A stretch of 64,000 nt of DNA, taken from positions 1,736,001-1,800,000 of the forward strand of contig NZ_CP085990.1 of NCBI RefSeq assembly GCF_020736705.1, in the 5' to 3' direction. Under the pieces are notes generated by a model. The model was not told the DNA's origin. It saw nothing but the letters and a program-made list of their open reading frames with translations, and ran no database searches. Source of the stretch: Psychrobacter sanguinis. GTDB taxonomy: Bacteria; Pseudomonadota; Gammaproteobacteria; Pseudomonadales; Moraxellaceae. Every line of letters starts with the position of its first letter. The stretch's first letter is position 1. The translations under genes and the position numbers were made by a program. Positions 46,429 through 56,658 of this stretch are shown piece by piece.

Positions 46429-48558
46429 ATGGCACGTGCAACCCCCCTAAACCGATATCGCAATATTGGTATTTCAGCACACATTGATGCTGGTAAAACA
46501 ACCACGACTGAACGCATCTTATTCTATACTGGTGTTAACCATAAGATTGGTGAGACTCACGATGGTGGCGCCACTATGGACTGGATGGAACAAGAGCAAG
46601 AGCGTGGTATTACTATTACCTCAGCTGCGACTACTTGTTTCTGGTCTGGTATGGCTCATCAATTCCCAGAGCACCGTATCAACATCATTGACACCCCAGG
46701 CCACGTTGACTTCACGATTGAAGTAGAACGTTCAATGCGTGTACTTGATGGCGCATGTATGGTTTATTGTGCGGTTGGTGGTGTACAGCCTCAGTCTGAG
46801 ACTGTATGGCGTCAAGCTAACAAATATCATGTACCTCGCTTAGCGTTCGTTAACAAAATGGACCGTGTTGGTGCTGATTTCTACCGTGTTAAAGAACAAG
46901 TTAAAACTCGCCTAGGTGGTAACCCAGTAGCTATGGTTATCCCAATTGGTAAAGAAGATGACTTCGAAGGCGTTATTGACTTAATCACGATGAAAGCTAT
47001 TTACTGGGATACTGAATCTCTAGGTATGAAGTTTGAAGAGCGTGAAATTCCAGCTGAGCTTCAAGACAAAGCTGAAGAATATCGCAGTGAGCTACTTGAA
47101 GTAGCTGCTGAAGCTAATGAAGAGTTAATGAATAAATATTTAGAAGGCGAAGAGCTAACTGATAAAGAAATTCATGCAGCTATCCGTCAGCGTACTATCA
47201 ATAACGAAATTATCCCAATGTACTGTGGTACTGCCTTCAAAAACAAAGGCGTACAAAAGATGTTGGATGCGGTAATTGAGTATATGCCAGCGCCACAAGA
47301 TGTACCTGCTATTAAAGGTATTCTTGATGACAAAGACGAAACTGAAGGTACTCGCGAAGCGTCTGATGAAGCACCATTTGCGGCACTAGCGTTCAAAATC
47401 ATGAACGATAAATTCGTTGGTAACTTAACCTTCGTACGTGTTTATTCAGGTGTTATCAAACAAGGCGAAAGCGTTTATAACCCAGTTAAAATGAAGCGTG
47501 AGCGTATCGGTCGTATCGTACAGATGCATGCTGATTCACAGCAAGAGCTTGAAGAAATTCGTGCTGGTGATATCGCTGCTCTAGTGGGTATGAAAGACGT
47601 AGGTACTGGTGATACTTTATGTGATGAAAAAGAAGTTATCACTCTAGAGCGTATGGAATTCCCAGAGCCAGTAATTAGCTTAGCAGTTGAGCCTAAGACC
47701 AAAGCTGACCAAGAAAAAATGTCAATTGCTCTAGGTCGTTTGGCTAAAGAAGATCCATCATTCCGTGTACATACTGACGAAGAATCAGGTCAGACCATCA
47801 TCAGTGGTATGGGTGAGCTTCACTTAGAAATTCTTGTTGATCGTATGAAGCGTGAATTTAAAGTAGAAGCAAACATCGGTGCTCCACAGGTTGCTTACCG
47901 TGAAACTATCCGTGGCACAGTTGAACAAGAAGGTAAATTTGTTCGTCAGACTGGTGGTCGTGGTAAGTTCGGTCACGTTTGGTTGAAACTTGAGCCTATT
48001 GATTTAGACTCTGGTGTTGATTACCAATTCGAAGAGCAAATCGTTGGTGGTGTTGTACCAAAAGAATACCATAGTGCGGTTGATAAAGGTATTCAGGAAC
48101 GTATGAAGAACGGTATCCTTGCAGGTTACCCAATCGTTGGTGTTAAAGCGATTTTATACGATGGTTCTTACCATGATGTTGACTCTGATGAATTATCATT
48201 CAAAATGGCAGGTTCTATCGCATTCAAGAAAGGTTTCATGAATGCTAACCCAGTATTGCTTGAGCCATTGATGAAAGTTGAAGTTGAAACACCAGAAGAA
48301 TACATGGGTGATATCATGGGTGACTTAAACCGTCGTCGTGGTATGGTTCAAGGTATGGATGATCTACCTGGCGGCACTAAGCAGATCCGTGCTGAAGTAC
48401 CATTAGCTGAGATGTTTGGTTACGCAACTAACTTACGTTCACAGTCGCAAGGTCGTGCAACATACTCTATGGAATTCCAAAAGTATGCTGAAACACCTAA
48501 ATCTGTTGCCGAAGAGATCATGAAGAAATTCTCTGGCAAAGATGACGACGAAGAGTAG
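46429..48558 (+). CDS. fusA: Elongation factor G
   Basis: EF-G drives translocation on the ribosome and helps recycle it. At 709 residues it is normal length. The G domain carries [12 protein letters not shown] (P-loop), DTPGHVDFT (G3), NKMDR (G4) and [10 protein letters not shown] (switch I). Domains II-V follow, with the domain IV tip sequence around [12 protein letters not shown]. Many codons are strongly biased (CGT, GGT, CCA), consistent with high expression. Confidence 0.99.
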   Translation: MARATPLNRYRNIGISAHIDAGKTTTTERILFYTGVNHKIGETHDGGATMDWMEQEQERGITITSAATTCFWSGMAHQFPEHRINIIDTPGHVDFTIEVERSMRVLDGACMVYCAVGGVQPQSETVWRQANKYHVPRLAFVNKMDRVGADFYRVKEQVKTRLGGNPVAMVIPIGKEDDFEGVIDLITMKAIYWDTESLGMKFEEREIPAELQDKAEEYRSELLEVAAEANEELMNKYLEGEELTDKEIHAAIRQRTINNEIIPMYCGTAFKNKGVQKMLDAVIEYMPAPQDVPAIKGILDDKDETEGTREASDEAPFAALAFKIMNDKFVGNLTFVRVYSGVIKQGESVYNPVKMKRERIGRIVQMHADSQQELEEIRAGDIAALVGMKDVGTGDTLCDEKEVITLERMEFPEPVISLAVEPKTKADQEKMSIALGRLAKEDPSFRVHTDEESGQTIISGMGELHLEILVDRMKREFKVEANIGAPQVAYRETIRGTVEQEGKFVRQTGGRGKFGHVWLKLEPIDLDSGVDYQFEEQIVGGVVPKEYHSAVDKGIQERMKNGILAGYPIVGVKAILYDGSYHDVDSDELSFKMAGSIAFKKGFMNANPVLLEPLMKVEVETPEEYMGDIMGDLNRRRGMVQGMDDLPGGTKQIRAEVPLAEMFGYATNLRSQSQGRATYSMEFQKYAETPKSVAEEIMKKFSGKDDDEE

Positions 48559-48886
48559 TATCGAGTTATAAAGTTTAAATGGGATAAGTGAGAAGGGTAT
48601 CTAAAAATTAGACGCCCTTTGAAGACACAGTAAAAGACAAGTTTAGGTTATTCCTATAAGGAATAGATTGTAAGTAGTTGATGAATTTCTAACCAATTAC
48701 GTATCAAAGGCTTGTCATTTACTGCTGTTTTCTTATATCATTTGCGACTGACTTGATCATCATTTTCAAGAATCATTATTTTTAAGAATATTGTTATCAG
48801 ATGGACTAAAGATTAATAAGTGTTGGTTATAACTGTTATCTATTGTCTGTCTTAATTGAATTTAGAATTAATAAGAGGATACACTC
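48559..48886. other. fusA-tuf spacer with long-range stem
   Basis: This is a 328-bp spacer. cagtaaaagacaag (48628-48641) pairs with cttgtcatttactg (48711-48724) with one A-A mismatch. An inner hairpin ttcct/aggaa lies at 48651-48663, and gttttctt follows the outer stem. It could be a partial terminator or attenuator that sets tuf expression. Confidence 0.55.
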
Positions 48887-50077
48887 ATGGCAAAGGCCAA
48901 GTTTGAACGCAACAAGCCACACGTTAACGTTGGTACAATCGGTCACGTTGACCACGGTAAAACTACTCTAACAGCTGCTATCGCAACTGTTGCTGCAAAA
49001 ACTTTTGGTGGCGAAGCCAAAGACTATGCTGCAATTGACTCAGCACCTGAAGAAAAAGCACGTGGTATTACTATTAACACTTCACACATTGAGTATGACA
49101 CTGAAGCACGTCACTACGCACACGTAGACTGCCCAGGTCACGCTGACTATGTTAAAAACATGATCACTGGTGCGGCACAGATGGACGGCGCTATCCTAGT
49201 AGTATCAGCTACTGACGGCCCAATGCCACAAACTCGTGAGCACATCTTGTTATCACGTCAGGTTGGTGTACCATACATCATGGTATTCATGAACAAATGT
49301 GACATGGTAGATGACGAAGAGTTACTAGAATTAGTAGAAATGGAAGTACGTGAATTACTTTCAGACTACGACTTCCCAGGTGATGACACACCAATCATCA
49401 AAGGTTCAGCACTAGAAGCGCTAAACGGTAAAGATGGTAAATACGGTGAGCCAGCAGTAATCGAATTACTACAAACTCTAGACACGTACATTCCAGAGCC
49501 AGAGCGTGACATCGATAAGCCATTCCTAATGCCTATCGAAGACGTATTCTCAATCTCAGGTCGTGGTACTGTAGTAACTGGCCGTGTTGAGTCTGGTATC
49601 GTTAAAGTTGGTGACGAGATCGAAATCGTTGGTATCAAAGACACCGTTAAAACAACTTGTACTGGTATCGAGATGTTCCGTAAGTTACTAGACGAAGGTC
49701 GTGCTGGTGAGAACTGTGGTGTACTACTACGTGGTACTAAACGTGAAGACGTACAACGTGGCCAAGTACTAGCTAAGCCAGGTTCAATCACTCCTCACAC
49801 TAAATTTGACGCCGAAGTATACGTACTGTCAAAAGAAGAGGGTGGTCGTCACACGCCATTCCTAAACGGCTATCGTCCACAGTTCTACTTCCGTACTACT
49901 GACGTAACTGGTGCAATCCAATTACAAGACGGTACTGAAATGGTAATGCCAGGCGATAACGTTGAGATGAGCGTAGAGCTAATCCACCCAATCGCTATGG
50001 ACAAAGGTTTACGTTTCGCGATTCGCGAAGGTGGCCGTACTGTAGGTGCTGGTGTTGTTGCTAACGTTAAAGACTAA
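48887..50077 (+). CDS. tuf: Elongation factor Tu
   Basis: EF-Tu delivers aminoacyl-tRNA to the ribosome. Its 396 residues contain all GTPase motifs: [28 protein letters not shown] and NKCDMVDD. Codon bias is extreme, as expected for the most abundant protein. A second tuf copy is common in related bacteria but is not in this window. A strong terminator closes the operon. Confidence 0.99.
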   Translation: MAKAKFERNKPHVNVGTIGHVDHGKTTLTAAIATVAAKTFGGEAKDYAAIDSAPEEKARGITINTSHIEYDTEARHYAHVDCPGHADYVKNMITGAAQMDGAILVVSATDGPMPQTREHILLSRQVGVPYIMVFMNKCDMVDDEELLELVEMEVRELLSDYDFPGDDTPIIKGSALEALNGKDGKYGEPAVIELLQTLDTYIPEPERDIDKPFLMPIEDVFSISGRGTVVTGRVESGIVKVGDEIEIVGIKDTVKTTCTGIEMFRKLLDEGRAGENCGVLLRGTKREDVQRGQVLAKPGSITPHTKFDAEVYVLSKEEGGRHTPFLNGYRPQFYFRTTDVTGAIQLQDGTEMVMPGDNVEMSVELIHPIAMDKGLRFAIREGGRTVGAGVVANVKD

Positions 50078-50115
50078 TAACTCATATTAGTTAAAACGTA
50101 GTAAAGCAGTATGCT

Positions 50116-50148
50116 AAAAAGACCGTCTCGAAAGAGACGGTCTTTTTT
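50116..50148 (+). terminator. Intrinsic terminator after tuf
   Basis: The stem aaaaagaccgtctc / gagacggtctttttt with a gaaa loop ends in T7. Confidence 0.95.
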
Positions 50149-50213
50149 TATGAGCTTGTTTGTTTCTAAAAAATATAAGCAATTATATTTAATAACCAAA
50201 AATAAAAAATCAA

Positions 50214-50251
50214 TAAAAAAGGGAGATCTACTTATTAGACCTCCCTTTTTA
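50214..50251 (-). terminator. Terminator after RNA methyltransferase gene
   Basis: The stem aaaaagggag...ctcccttttt with an inner tct/aga extension lies just downstream of the methyltransferase stop and is separate from the tuf terminator. Confidence 0.85.
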
Positions 50252-50274
50252 CAAAGATAAGAGACGGTGATTAA

Positions 50275-51111
50275 TTAGTTAGCATAATCTCTTTGGCGTA
50301 GTGTCTCATACATGCATAAAGCGCCAGCAATGGCCACATTTAAGCTTTCTTGGCCATTAGGCTGTGGCAGCGCCACTGGGGTAGCCTCTTTCATGATCGC
50401 TTCGCACACGCCCTGTCCTTCGTGACCCATTACCCAAGCAACTGGACGATTTAAATTTTGTTTGTAAATGATATTATCAGTATGTGAGCTAGTAGCGTAA
50501 ACAGGTAGTCTTAGGTAGCTAAGTACTTCATCCGCCTCAATGCCTTCATAAATAGTTAGCCCGAATTGAGCCCCCATACCAGCACGCATGGTCTTTGGTG
50601 ACCAAGCCTGAGCGCTGCCTTTAGTGCAGATAATGTTCTTAATACCCACTGCGGCCGCAGTTCTCAGTAAAGTACCCACATTTCCATTGTCTTGTACATC
50701 ATTTAAGATTAAGCAGTCAGTGGTAATCGGTGACTTTAGAGTATGAAGATTGTGCTGTGGCACATTAACGATGGCCATAATTTCAACACCATTACCTAAC
50801 GTAGTAATGCTCTGATAAACACTGTCACTCACTACGGTAAGCTTATTGTCTAAGTTATAACCGCTCAATGATGCTAGAAGTTGTTGCACGTCAGGGTGTG
50901 ACAAACCGCTATAAGAAATAATGATTTGCTCTGGTATGTGATTGGCTTGTAGGGCAGCTTCAATCAGATGCACGCCTTCAAGAACGGTCTGACCCGCCTT
51001 TTTACGTTGACGTGATTGAGTCAGTAACGCTTTTGCCAGCTTAGCGGTCGGGTTTTTATCCGAGGTAATTACTGGGTTATTTGAGTATTTATTGGTAATA
51101 ATGTCGGTCAT
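50275..51111 (-). CDS. TrmH/SpoU family RNA methyltransferase
   Basis: This is a SPOUT-fold ribose 2'-O-methyltransferase of 278 residues. The three motifs are clear: NDVQDNGNVGTLLRTA, VMGHEGQG and SLNVAIAGALCMYE. An N-terminal L30-like substrate-binding region includes LEGVHLIEAAL. The target could be rRNA or tRNA; the two-domain layout is like RlmB/YsgA-type enzymes, so no exact symbol is given. Confidence 0.88.
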   Translation of the reverse strand: MTDIITNKYSNNPVITSDKNPTAKLAKALLTQSRQRKKAGQTVLEGVHLIEAALQANHIPEQIIISYSGLSHPDVQQLLASLSGYNLDNKLTVVSDSVYQSITTLGNGVEIMAIVNVPQHNLHTLKSPITTDCLILNDVQDNGNVGTLLRTAAAVGIKNIICTKGSAQAWSPKTMRAGMGAQFGLTIYEGIEADEVLSYLRLPVYATSSHTDNIIYKQNLNRPVAWVMGHEGQGVCEAIMKEATPVALPQPNGQESLNVAIAGALCMYETLRQRDYAN

Positions 51112-51316
51112 TGATGGCTCTTTAAAATTAAATGGAAAGCAGACACCTTACTTATTTATTACTGTCACAGTATCAGCAAATGCTTGAAGCAAAAATACTT
51201 GCTTAAACAAGCATAGAAATTTAAGAACTAATAGAGATTATAGGAAAGTAAAGGCAATAGTAAGGGCTATGCTGAGTAGGGTATCACACCCTTGCTAAAA
51301 TTGAATTGTTAAATAT

Positions 51317-51350
51317 GAAAAAGGCCTTACTGAATAGTAAGGCCTTATTT
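51317..51350 (-). terminator. Terminator after fbp
   Basis: The stem aaggccttac / gtaaggcctt has a six-base loop. On the minus strand it is followed by ttttc. It lies directly downstream of fbp. Confidence 0.8.
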
Positions 51351-51388
51351 CGTGACGTTCTATTTTGATTAACTCGCTACGTCGATAT

Positions 51389-52408
51389 TTATTGCTTGTG
51401 CAATTGTTGAACCTGTAATACTTCGTTTTTAGCCCCTAATACCACCGCAACACGTTGGTGAATGTCAGTAGGCTCATAGTCCATAATGCGATTTACTGCA
51501 TCTGTTGAAGCACCACCCGCACGCTCAATAAGCAGACTCATAGGGTTGGCTTCATACATCAGGCGCAGTTTACCGGCTTTACTAGGATCTTTGGTGTCTT
51601 TTGGATAAATAAAGATACCACCGCGGCATAAAATACGATGCACATCACCCACCATGGCTGCTACCCAGCGAGTATTAAAGTTTTTACCGCGAGAACCGGT
51701 AGTGCCAGCTAATAATTCGTCAATGTACTGCTGCATAGGGGGTAGCCAGTGACGATAATTTGACGCATTAATTGCATATTCTTTGGTATCTTCATCAATG
51801 GCAATGTTCTTTTTAACCAACTCAAATTCGCCACTCGTTGGGTTTAAGCTGAACATTACCACGCCATCATTGTCACTGTCTAAAGCGTCAGAGAAAGTAA
51901 AAGCCAACATAGCAGAAGAGCCATATAACAGATAACCTGCTGCCAATTGCTCAGTGCCTTTTTGTAGGAAATCTGAGTTTTGTACAGTTTGACCTTTGTT
52001 GTTATAAGGCAAGATCGAGAAAATAGTACCGGTTGGCATATTAATATCAATGTTCGATGAGCCATCTAAGGGGTCAAATAATACCAAAAGCTCGCCTGCT
52101 TCATTAGCGGCAGTAGCATCATCAAGCTCTTCACTAGCCACACCGGCACAATGTTTGTTGGTGGTTAGAGCATTCAATAATAAGTCATTAGCGATAACGT
52201 CAAGCTTCTTCTGTTGCTCGCCCTGTACGTTTTCAGCCCCTGCTTCCCCATGAATATCTGCCAATGCCCCTTTACGAAGAAGCTCTGTAATCTCTTTCCC
52301 AACCGTGGTAATTGTATTGATAACATCGATGACGGCTGATTTTTGACTGTGGTTGTCAGTAGATGCCGTATTTAGGTGGCTTTGAAAATAGTCATTAAGC
52401 GTGGTCAT
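51389..52408 (-). CDS. fbp: Fructose-1,6-bisphosphatase class I
   Basis: Fbp dephosphorylates fructose-1,6-bisphosphate in gluconeogenesis. The 339 residues are normal. It shows the metal-binding [11 protein letters not shown], the VASEELDD loop and GGIFIYP plus [14 protein letters not shown] (substrate site). The ribosome binding site is aaagga. It is divergent from pyrB. Confidence 0.97.
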   Translation of the reverse strand: MTTLNDYFQSHLNTASTDNHSQKSAVIDVINTITTVGKEITELLRKGALADIHGEAGAENVQGEQQKKLDVIANDLLLNALTTNKHCAGVASEELDDATAANEAGELLVLFDPLDGSSNIDINMPTGTIFSILPYNNKGQTVQNSDFLQKGTEQLAAGYLLYGSSAMLAFTFSDALDSDNDGVVMFSLNPTSGEFELVKKNIAIDEDTKEYAINASNYRHWLPPMQQYIDELLAGTTGSRGKNFNTRWVAAMVGDVHRILCRGGIFIYPKDTKDPSKAGKLRLMYEANPMSLLIERAGGASTDAVNRIMDYEPTDIHQRVAVVLGAKNEVLQVQQLHKQ

Positions 52409-52722
52409 TTCGGATTCCTTTAATAAACTTTAATAAATAGGTCAGGTAATAACGTATTGTGTATCAAATAACTAAGGTGTTTATATAAATTTAGTACGAG
52501 AATGTTTATACGGTTACTTTTTGAAAGACGGCAAATCAGCTAAACTATACGAAATTTTATTGCTACCTACCGCTATTGAACCTTTTAAAGTGATTTTAAT
52601 TCTCTTTTATAGTGTTGACTGACTATAGAGGTGAATTTATCTGCGCAAAGTGTAGCAAAAACCATGCAATATTTCTTGTGTAAGTTAACTATAATAGCCC
52701 ACATATTTAACATTAAAACGTT

Positions 52723-52758
52723 ATAAGCTATATAAGTTATATAAGCTACATAAAGTAC
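52723..52758. repeat. 9-bp tandem repeat, four imperfect copies
   Basis: The units ataagctat, ataagttat, ataagctac and ataaagtac run head to tail. Confidence 0.8.
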
Positions 52759-52789
52759 TAAATATCAAAGACAGTTGCTGCTAAAGGCA

Positions 52790-52819
52790 CCAGTAGTTAA
52801 GGGTACCATTGACTACTGG
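52790..52819 (+). promoter_or_regulatory. Hairpin in pyrB leader
   Basis: ccagtagt (52790-52797) pairs perfectly with actactgg (52812-52819), and the loop contains ggtacc. There is no T-run, so it is not a simple terminator; it could be an operator or RNA element. Confidence 0.45.
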
Positions 52820-52899
52820 CCACATATTAAACAAAGCGATTACATTGATATCGACTCAACCCATCACACACCTGCTCATAAAGGATACTGGTAACTGCC

Positions 52900-53976
52900 A
52901 TGACTGACTCAACACAGAACCCTGAGACTGTAGCCCAAGAACAGTCAGCCCAATCTGATATTTTTGACTCAACCACGGCAAGACTTAATGCCTCATTGAG
53001 TAAACCCCAGTTAAATGAAGACGGTCACATTCGTCATTTTTTGGGTATTGAAGGTTTAAGCCGTGAGCAATTAAAAGCCATCATCGCCAAAGCAGAAAGC
53101 TTTTTTGATGCCAATGGGCAGCTGATTAATAGCCCTGAGCTTGAAGGCTGTACGGTAATGAACTTATTCTTTGAGCCGTCTACCCGTACTCGTACCACCT
53201 TTGAGGTGGCAGAAAAACGTTTGGGTGCCAACGTGTTAAATATCGATATTGCTCGTTCTAGTACCCAAAAGGGTGAGAGTCTGCGCGATACCTTATGGAA
53301 TCTACAAGCCATGACGGCGGATATTTTCGTCGTCCGTCATTCAGCATCGGGTGCGGCACATTTTATGGCCACCGAAGTGACGCCTGAAATTGCCATTATT
53401 AATGGTGGTGATGGTTGGCATGCTCATCCTACTCAGGGTATGTTAGATATGCTCACCATCCATCGTGAAGCCCCACGTCCTTTTGAAGAATTAACTGTGG
53501 CTATCATTGGTGACATTAAGCACTCTCGTGTGGCGCGCTCTGATATTGCAGCTTTGAAAATCTTGGGGGTGAAGGAAATACGGGTAATTGCACCTCGTAC
53601 CTTATTACCTAAGGGTATTGAGCGTTATGGCGTTGAGGTATATGAGAATATTGATGAAGGCGTGGTGGACTGTGATGTCTTGATGGGGCTGCGTATTCAA
53701 AATGAACGTATAGGCTCTCCGTTAATGGCCGCTTCAGGTGAGTATTTTAAGAAGTATGGTATTACCCCAGAGCGTGTCGCCAAAGCGAAACCTGACGCGA
53801 TAGTAATGCATCCAGGGCCGATGAACCGCGGCGTAGAGATTGCTTCAAGCGTGGCTGATGGTCCGCAATCAGTGATTTTAAAGCAGGTCAATAATGGCAT
53901 TGCGATTCGTATGGCGGTGTTGTCTATGGCGATGCAGGGACAGCGTGAGTATCAAGCCTTACATGGTCTTCTGTAA
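52900..53976 (+). CDS. pyrB: Aspartate carbamoyltransferase catalytic subunit
   Basis: PyrB joins carbamoyl phosphate and aspartate in pyrimidine synthesis. It has the carbamoyl-phosphate signature [20 protein letters not shown] and [11 protein letters not shown] near the end. At 358 residues it has an N-terminal extension of about 45 residues before the catalytic core, as in Pseudomonas-type PyrB that assembles with a non-catalytic dihydroorotase homologue. pyrX follows 81 bp downstream, consistent with that complex. Confidence 0.96.
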   Translation: MTDSTQNPETVAQEQSAQSDIFDSTTARLNASLSKPQLNEDGHIRHFLGIEGLSREQLKAIIAKAESFFDANGQLINSPELEGCTVMNLFFEPSTRTRTTFEVAEKRLGANVLNIDIARSSTQKGESLRDTLWNLQAMTADIFVVRHSASGAAHFMATEVTPEIAIINGGDGWHAHPTQGMLDMLTIHREAPRPFEELTVAIIGDIKHSRVARSDIAALKILGVKEIRVIAPRTLLPKGIERYGVEVYENIDEGVVDCDVLMGLRIQNERIGSPLMAASGEYFKKYGITPERVAKAKPDAIVMHPGPMNRGVEIASSVADGPQSVILKQVNNGIAIRMAVLSMAMQGQREYQALHGLL

Positions 53977-54057
53977 TTAGAGACCGCTGCTTACTTTGTT
54001 TATCGCTAATAGACTGACTTTTATCTCTTATACTCTAAAAAATTAACTGGATTTGTC

Positions 54058-55209
54058 ATGCTTAACCTTCTACCTAAAGATTTTACTCAGCCCCATATCG
54101 AACCCAAAAAAGACCATTGGTTACTTCCACCTTTGGTCGATTTATGTGCCCGATTACGCGAGCCTGGCCTACAACAACACGGAACCTTACAGTCGGAAGG
54201 TCATGCGGCGCGCGCCAATGGCTTTTTGCATGTGGTGACCCCGCCTGATACCAACCCAATTTTAGAAAATGGTTCTTTATTAAAAGGTCTGCGTGAGCGA
54301 GCCAAACAGGATGGCGGTATCTATTTACATATCCTAGGGGCATTAACCGCTGAGCTAAAGGGCGAACGTCCTGCTAACGTTGCAGGCCTTAAAAAAGGCG
54401 GCTGTATTGCAGTGACCAATGCGGGTCGTCCTTTTGCAAACGACCTAGTCTTGTTACGTACCTTAGAATACGCCGCTACCTTTGGCTTAAAAGTATTTTT
54501 CTATCCTAATGAGCCTAGTTTATCAGCAGGTGGGGTAGCTCACGAGGGTTACATTGCCTCATTTCATGGCTTACAAGGCATCCCTTGGTTAGCGGAAACT
54601 GTAGCGCTGTCTACTCAATTATTGATGGTAGAAGAAACAGGAATTGCTGCCCATTTTAGCCAACTCACTTGTAAGTCTTCTATTGGACTAATGCGCTGGG
54701 CGAAGTCGCAAGGCCTGCCTGTTACCTGTGATGTGGCTATGCATCAGTTGCACCTGACCGATGACAACTTAGAGGGCTTTAATGCCCAAGCTTATGTGAT
54801 TCCACCACTGCGCAGTAATACCGATCAAAAAGCACTGATTAAAGGTCTAAAAGATGGGACGATTGATGCTATTTGTAGTCATCATGAGCCTTTAAATGAT
54901 ACCGCTAAGCAAGCACCTTTTGCGGAGTCCACCCCAGGCATTTCAAACTTCGATACCTTTATGGCACTCGCTTGTAAGCTGGTACGTGATGACGTATTAA
55001 CCCCAGAGGAGTTGGTTGAGAAAATATGCTTAGCCCCAGCGCGTATTGCGGGAATTGAAACCCAATACAAGCAGATCGGCGGTGCGGTATTGGTAGATCC
55101 AAATCAGCAGTGGCAGGTGACAAGAGACACGATGCTTTCGAAAGGTAAAAACACACCTTTCTTAAACCATACGTTGCAAGGTAAAGTGGTGGAGACTTAT
55201 TTTGACTGA
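54058..55209 (+). CDS. pyrX: Non-catalytic dihydroorotase homologue
   Basis: This 383-residue protein has the dihydroorotase fold but has lost key metal ligands. The HxH after the first strand is Cys30-Ala31-Arg32 in PLVDLCARLREPG. The late catalytic Asp motif (normally TDHAPH) reads SHHEPL. In Pseudomonas, PyrC' (PyrX) is inactive and is needed to assemble the ATCase dodecamer with PyrB; the same is expected here by sequence and by the pyrB-pyrX order. A true PyrC must be encoded elsewhere. Confidence 0.9.
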   Translation: MLNLLPKDFTQPHIEPKKDHWLLPPLVDLCARLREPGLQQHGTLQSEGHAARANGFLHVVTPPDTNPILENGSLLKGLRERAKQDGGIYLHILGALTAELKGERPANVAGLKKGGCIAVTNAGRPFANDLVLLRTLEYAATFGLKVFFYPNEPSLSAGGVAHEGYIASFHGLQGIPWLAETVALSTQLLMVEETGIAAHFSQLTCKSSIGLMRWAKSQGLPVTCDVAMHQLHLTDDNLEGFNAQAYVIPPLRSNTDQKALIKGLKDGTIDAICSHHEPLNDTAKQAPFAESTPGISNFDTFMALACKLVRDDVLTPEELVEKICLAPARIAGIETQYKQIGGAVLVDPNQQWQVTRDTMLSKGKNTPFLNHTLQGKVVETYFD

Positions 55210-55672
55210 ACCCTATCAAATTAGTGGTTCAATTAAAGCAGTTACTTTATACGAAGTAATTAAAGGGGTTGGGGCAGTGATAACTGCCCTTGCTTTATGG
55301 GCCTGGCACAAAGAAGTACCGCTGTTAATACAGTCGGCAAATAGCGCATGGATAAAGCATTTTGGTGAATTATTCAGTGTCCAAGTCGGTGCACTGACTC
55401 GATCAGCACTGCAAGCTTCACAGAACTGGCCTTTGTTCACCTTATTAATTTTGGGCTATGCGGCGTTAAGATTTCTTGAAGCGTATGGATTGTCAAAGGA
55501 TAAAACTTGGGCCTATTGGTACAGTGTACTTGGCTATGGGATTTTTGTTCCACTTGAGCTGTATTACCTGATTGTGCGTCCCTTTGACTGGATCAAGCTT
55601 GGGGTATTAATCCTAAATATTATTGTGATTATTGTGGTATATCGACAAATGCGCCGCAAAGGTCTGCTCTAG
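55202..55672 (+). CDS. DUF2127 family membrane protein
   Basis: This is a 156-residue membrane protein with about four hydrophobic segments, matching DUF2127. It starts at TTG 55202, overlapping the pyrX stop by 8 bp; a ggtggag ribosome binding site sits upstream inside pyrX. No ATG is available without losing the first helix. LYEVIKGVGAVI and GYAALRFLEAYGLSKDKTWAYW are family features. Function unknown; coupling to pyrX may be only positional. Confidence 0.85.
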   Translation: MTEPYQISGSIKAVTLYEVIKGVGAVITALALWAWHKEVPLLIQSANSAWIKHFGELFSVQVGALTRSALQASQNWPLFTLLILGYAALRFLEAYGLSKDKTWAYWYSVLGYGIFVPLELYYLIVRPFDWIKLGVLILNIIVIIVVYRQMRRKGLL

Positions 55673-55791
55673 TACATTAATGGTTAATGATTTGATACTC
55701 AGTAATGACCGTAATCTAACTTTAGCGTTACGGGCATTACTGACGTGCAGAGTTACTTTTCTTTTTAGCTCTAGGTCTGTTCGAACTAGCC

Positions 55792-56568
55792 CTAGACTAA
55801 CTCACTAATGGTTTTCGCCAGATGTGCTGCCCAAAATGAGTAGGTAACAGCACTGGGATGAAAGCCGTCTTCAGCAAACAACTGCGTGGCGCTTAAGCCA
55901 GTTTCCCTAAAATCGATTGGCACTGCTAAAACGTCATCATATTGCTCGCAAACTTCTAGTAACTTATCATTCATAACCTGTGTTTTTTGTCCCATTAGTT
56001 TATTTAACGGTCGGGGTATAGCCGGCATGTTTTGCATGGGCGGTAAGCAGGGGAAAAGAATATATTTGGCACCAAACTTACGTCTACTTAGATTAATGAT
56101 TTCACATAACTGTGCTTGCCATTTTGCAGGTGAGACATTGGTGGTTGTGTCATTGACACCGAGCATGACAATCATCACATCTACCGGATTTTGAGGCTTT
56201 GCGATAACGTACAATCGACGTAACGTATCGAAGCTGGTATGCCCTGATGTGGCATGTAACGACCAATTTAATTCAGAAAAGTCTTGTTGTATTTTGGGCA
56301 GAAGCTGTAGCTGCTCAATTAATTGGCCGGCGAGTGCTTGATGCTGTGAGCTAACCCCCACACCGGCAGCTGAAGAGTCACCAACCAGCATTAAGTTTAG
56401 AATTTCTTTGTTTTTTTCTTTGGTCTCATTATTATTATTTATAAGCTGTATATGACCACTGCGTTCACCTTGCGCTTCAGGCAGTCTTAGAGCGGTTTTT
56501 TTTAATTTTAAACCTTGATAGATATAAACGGGGACGAGAGCTAGGTGCTTTGGTTGTAAAGGAATCAT
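55792..56568 (-). CDS. SGNH/GDSL-family hydrolase
   Basis: This is a 258-residue SGNH-type esterase. Block I is VGDSSAAGVGV (catalytic Ser), the block III Asn is in MLGVNDTT, and the late DGFHPS holds the Asp and His. The protein begins with a hydrophobic YIYQGLKLKK region without a clear signal peptide. The left end of the IS element lies 70 bp upstream of the start, so the original promoter region has been interrupted or replaced. Confidence 0.85.
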   Translation of the reverse strand: MIPLQPKHLALVPVYIYQGLKLKKTALRLPEAQGERSGHIQLINNNNETKEKNKEILNLMLVGDSSAAGVGVSSQHQALAGQLIEQLQLLPKIQQDFSELNWSLHATSGHTSFDTLRRLYVIAKPQNPVDVMIVMLGVNDTTTNVSPAKWQAQLCEIINLSRRKFGAKYILFPCLPPMQNMPAIPRPLNKLMGQKTQVMNDKLLEVCEQYDDVLAVPIDFRETGLSATQLFAEDGFHPSAVTYSFWAAHLAKTISELV

Positions 56569-56629
56569 GGCTAATCTGCTTGTCTTTTTGTGCGTATGAG
56601 TGTGGGTTTTCCAAAAGCTCTATTTTTAA

Positions 56630-56638
56630 TAACGCTTT
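56630..56638. repeat. Target-site duplication, left
   Basis: taacgcttt directly precedes the left inverted repeat; the same nine bases follow the right end. Confidence 0.93.
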
Positions 56639-56658
56639 CTCTGCACACGACAAAAAAA
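56639..56658. repeat. IS left terminal inverted repeat
   Basis: It begins ctctgcacacgac and ends in an A7 run; it is perfectly complementary to 57811-57830. Confidence 0.94.

Larger units (their letters stand above)
52409..52899. other. fbp-pyrB divergent spacer
   Basis: This 491-bp spacer has a 9-bp tandem repeat (52723-52758) and a hairpin (52790-52819) in what should be the pyrB leader. No promoter could be called with confidence. Confidence 0.6.

Noticed and set aside
46466..46726. 86-residue ORF in another frame of fusA
   Set aside because: Overlaps the conserved EF-G GTPase domain; shadow ORF.
54053..54238. 61-residue ORF in another frame over the pyrX start
   Set aside because: No independent ribosome binding site and overlaps well-supported pyrX.
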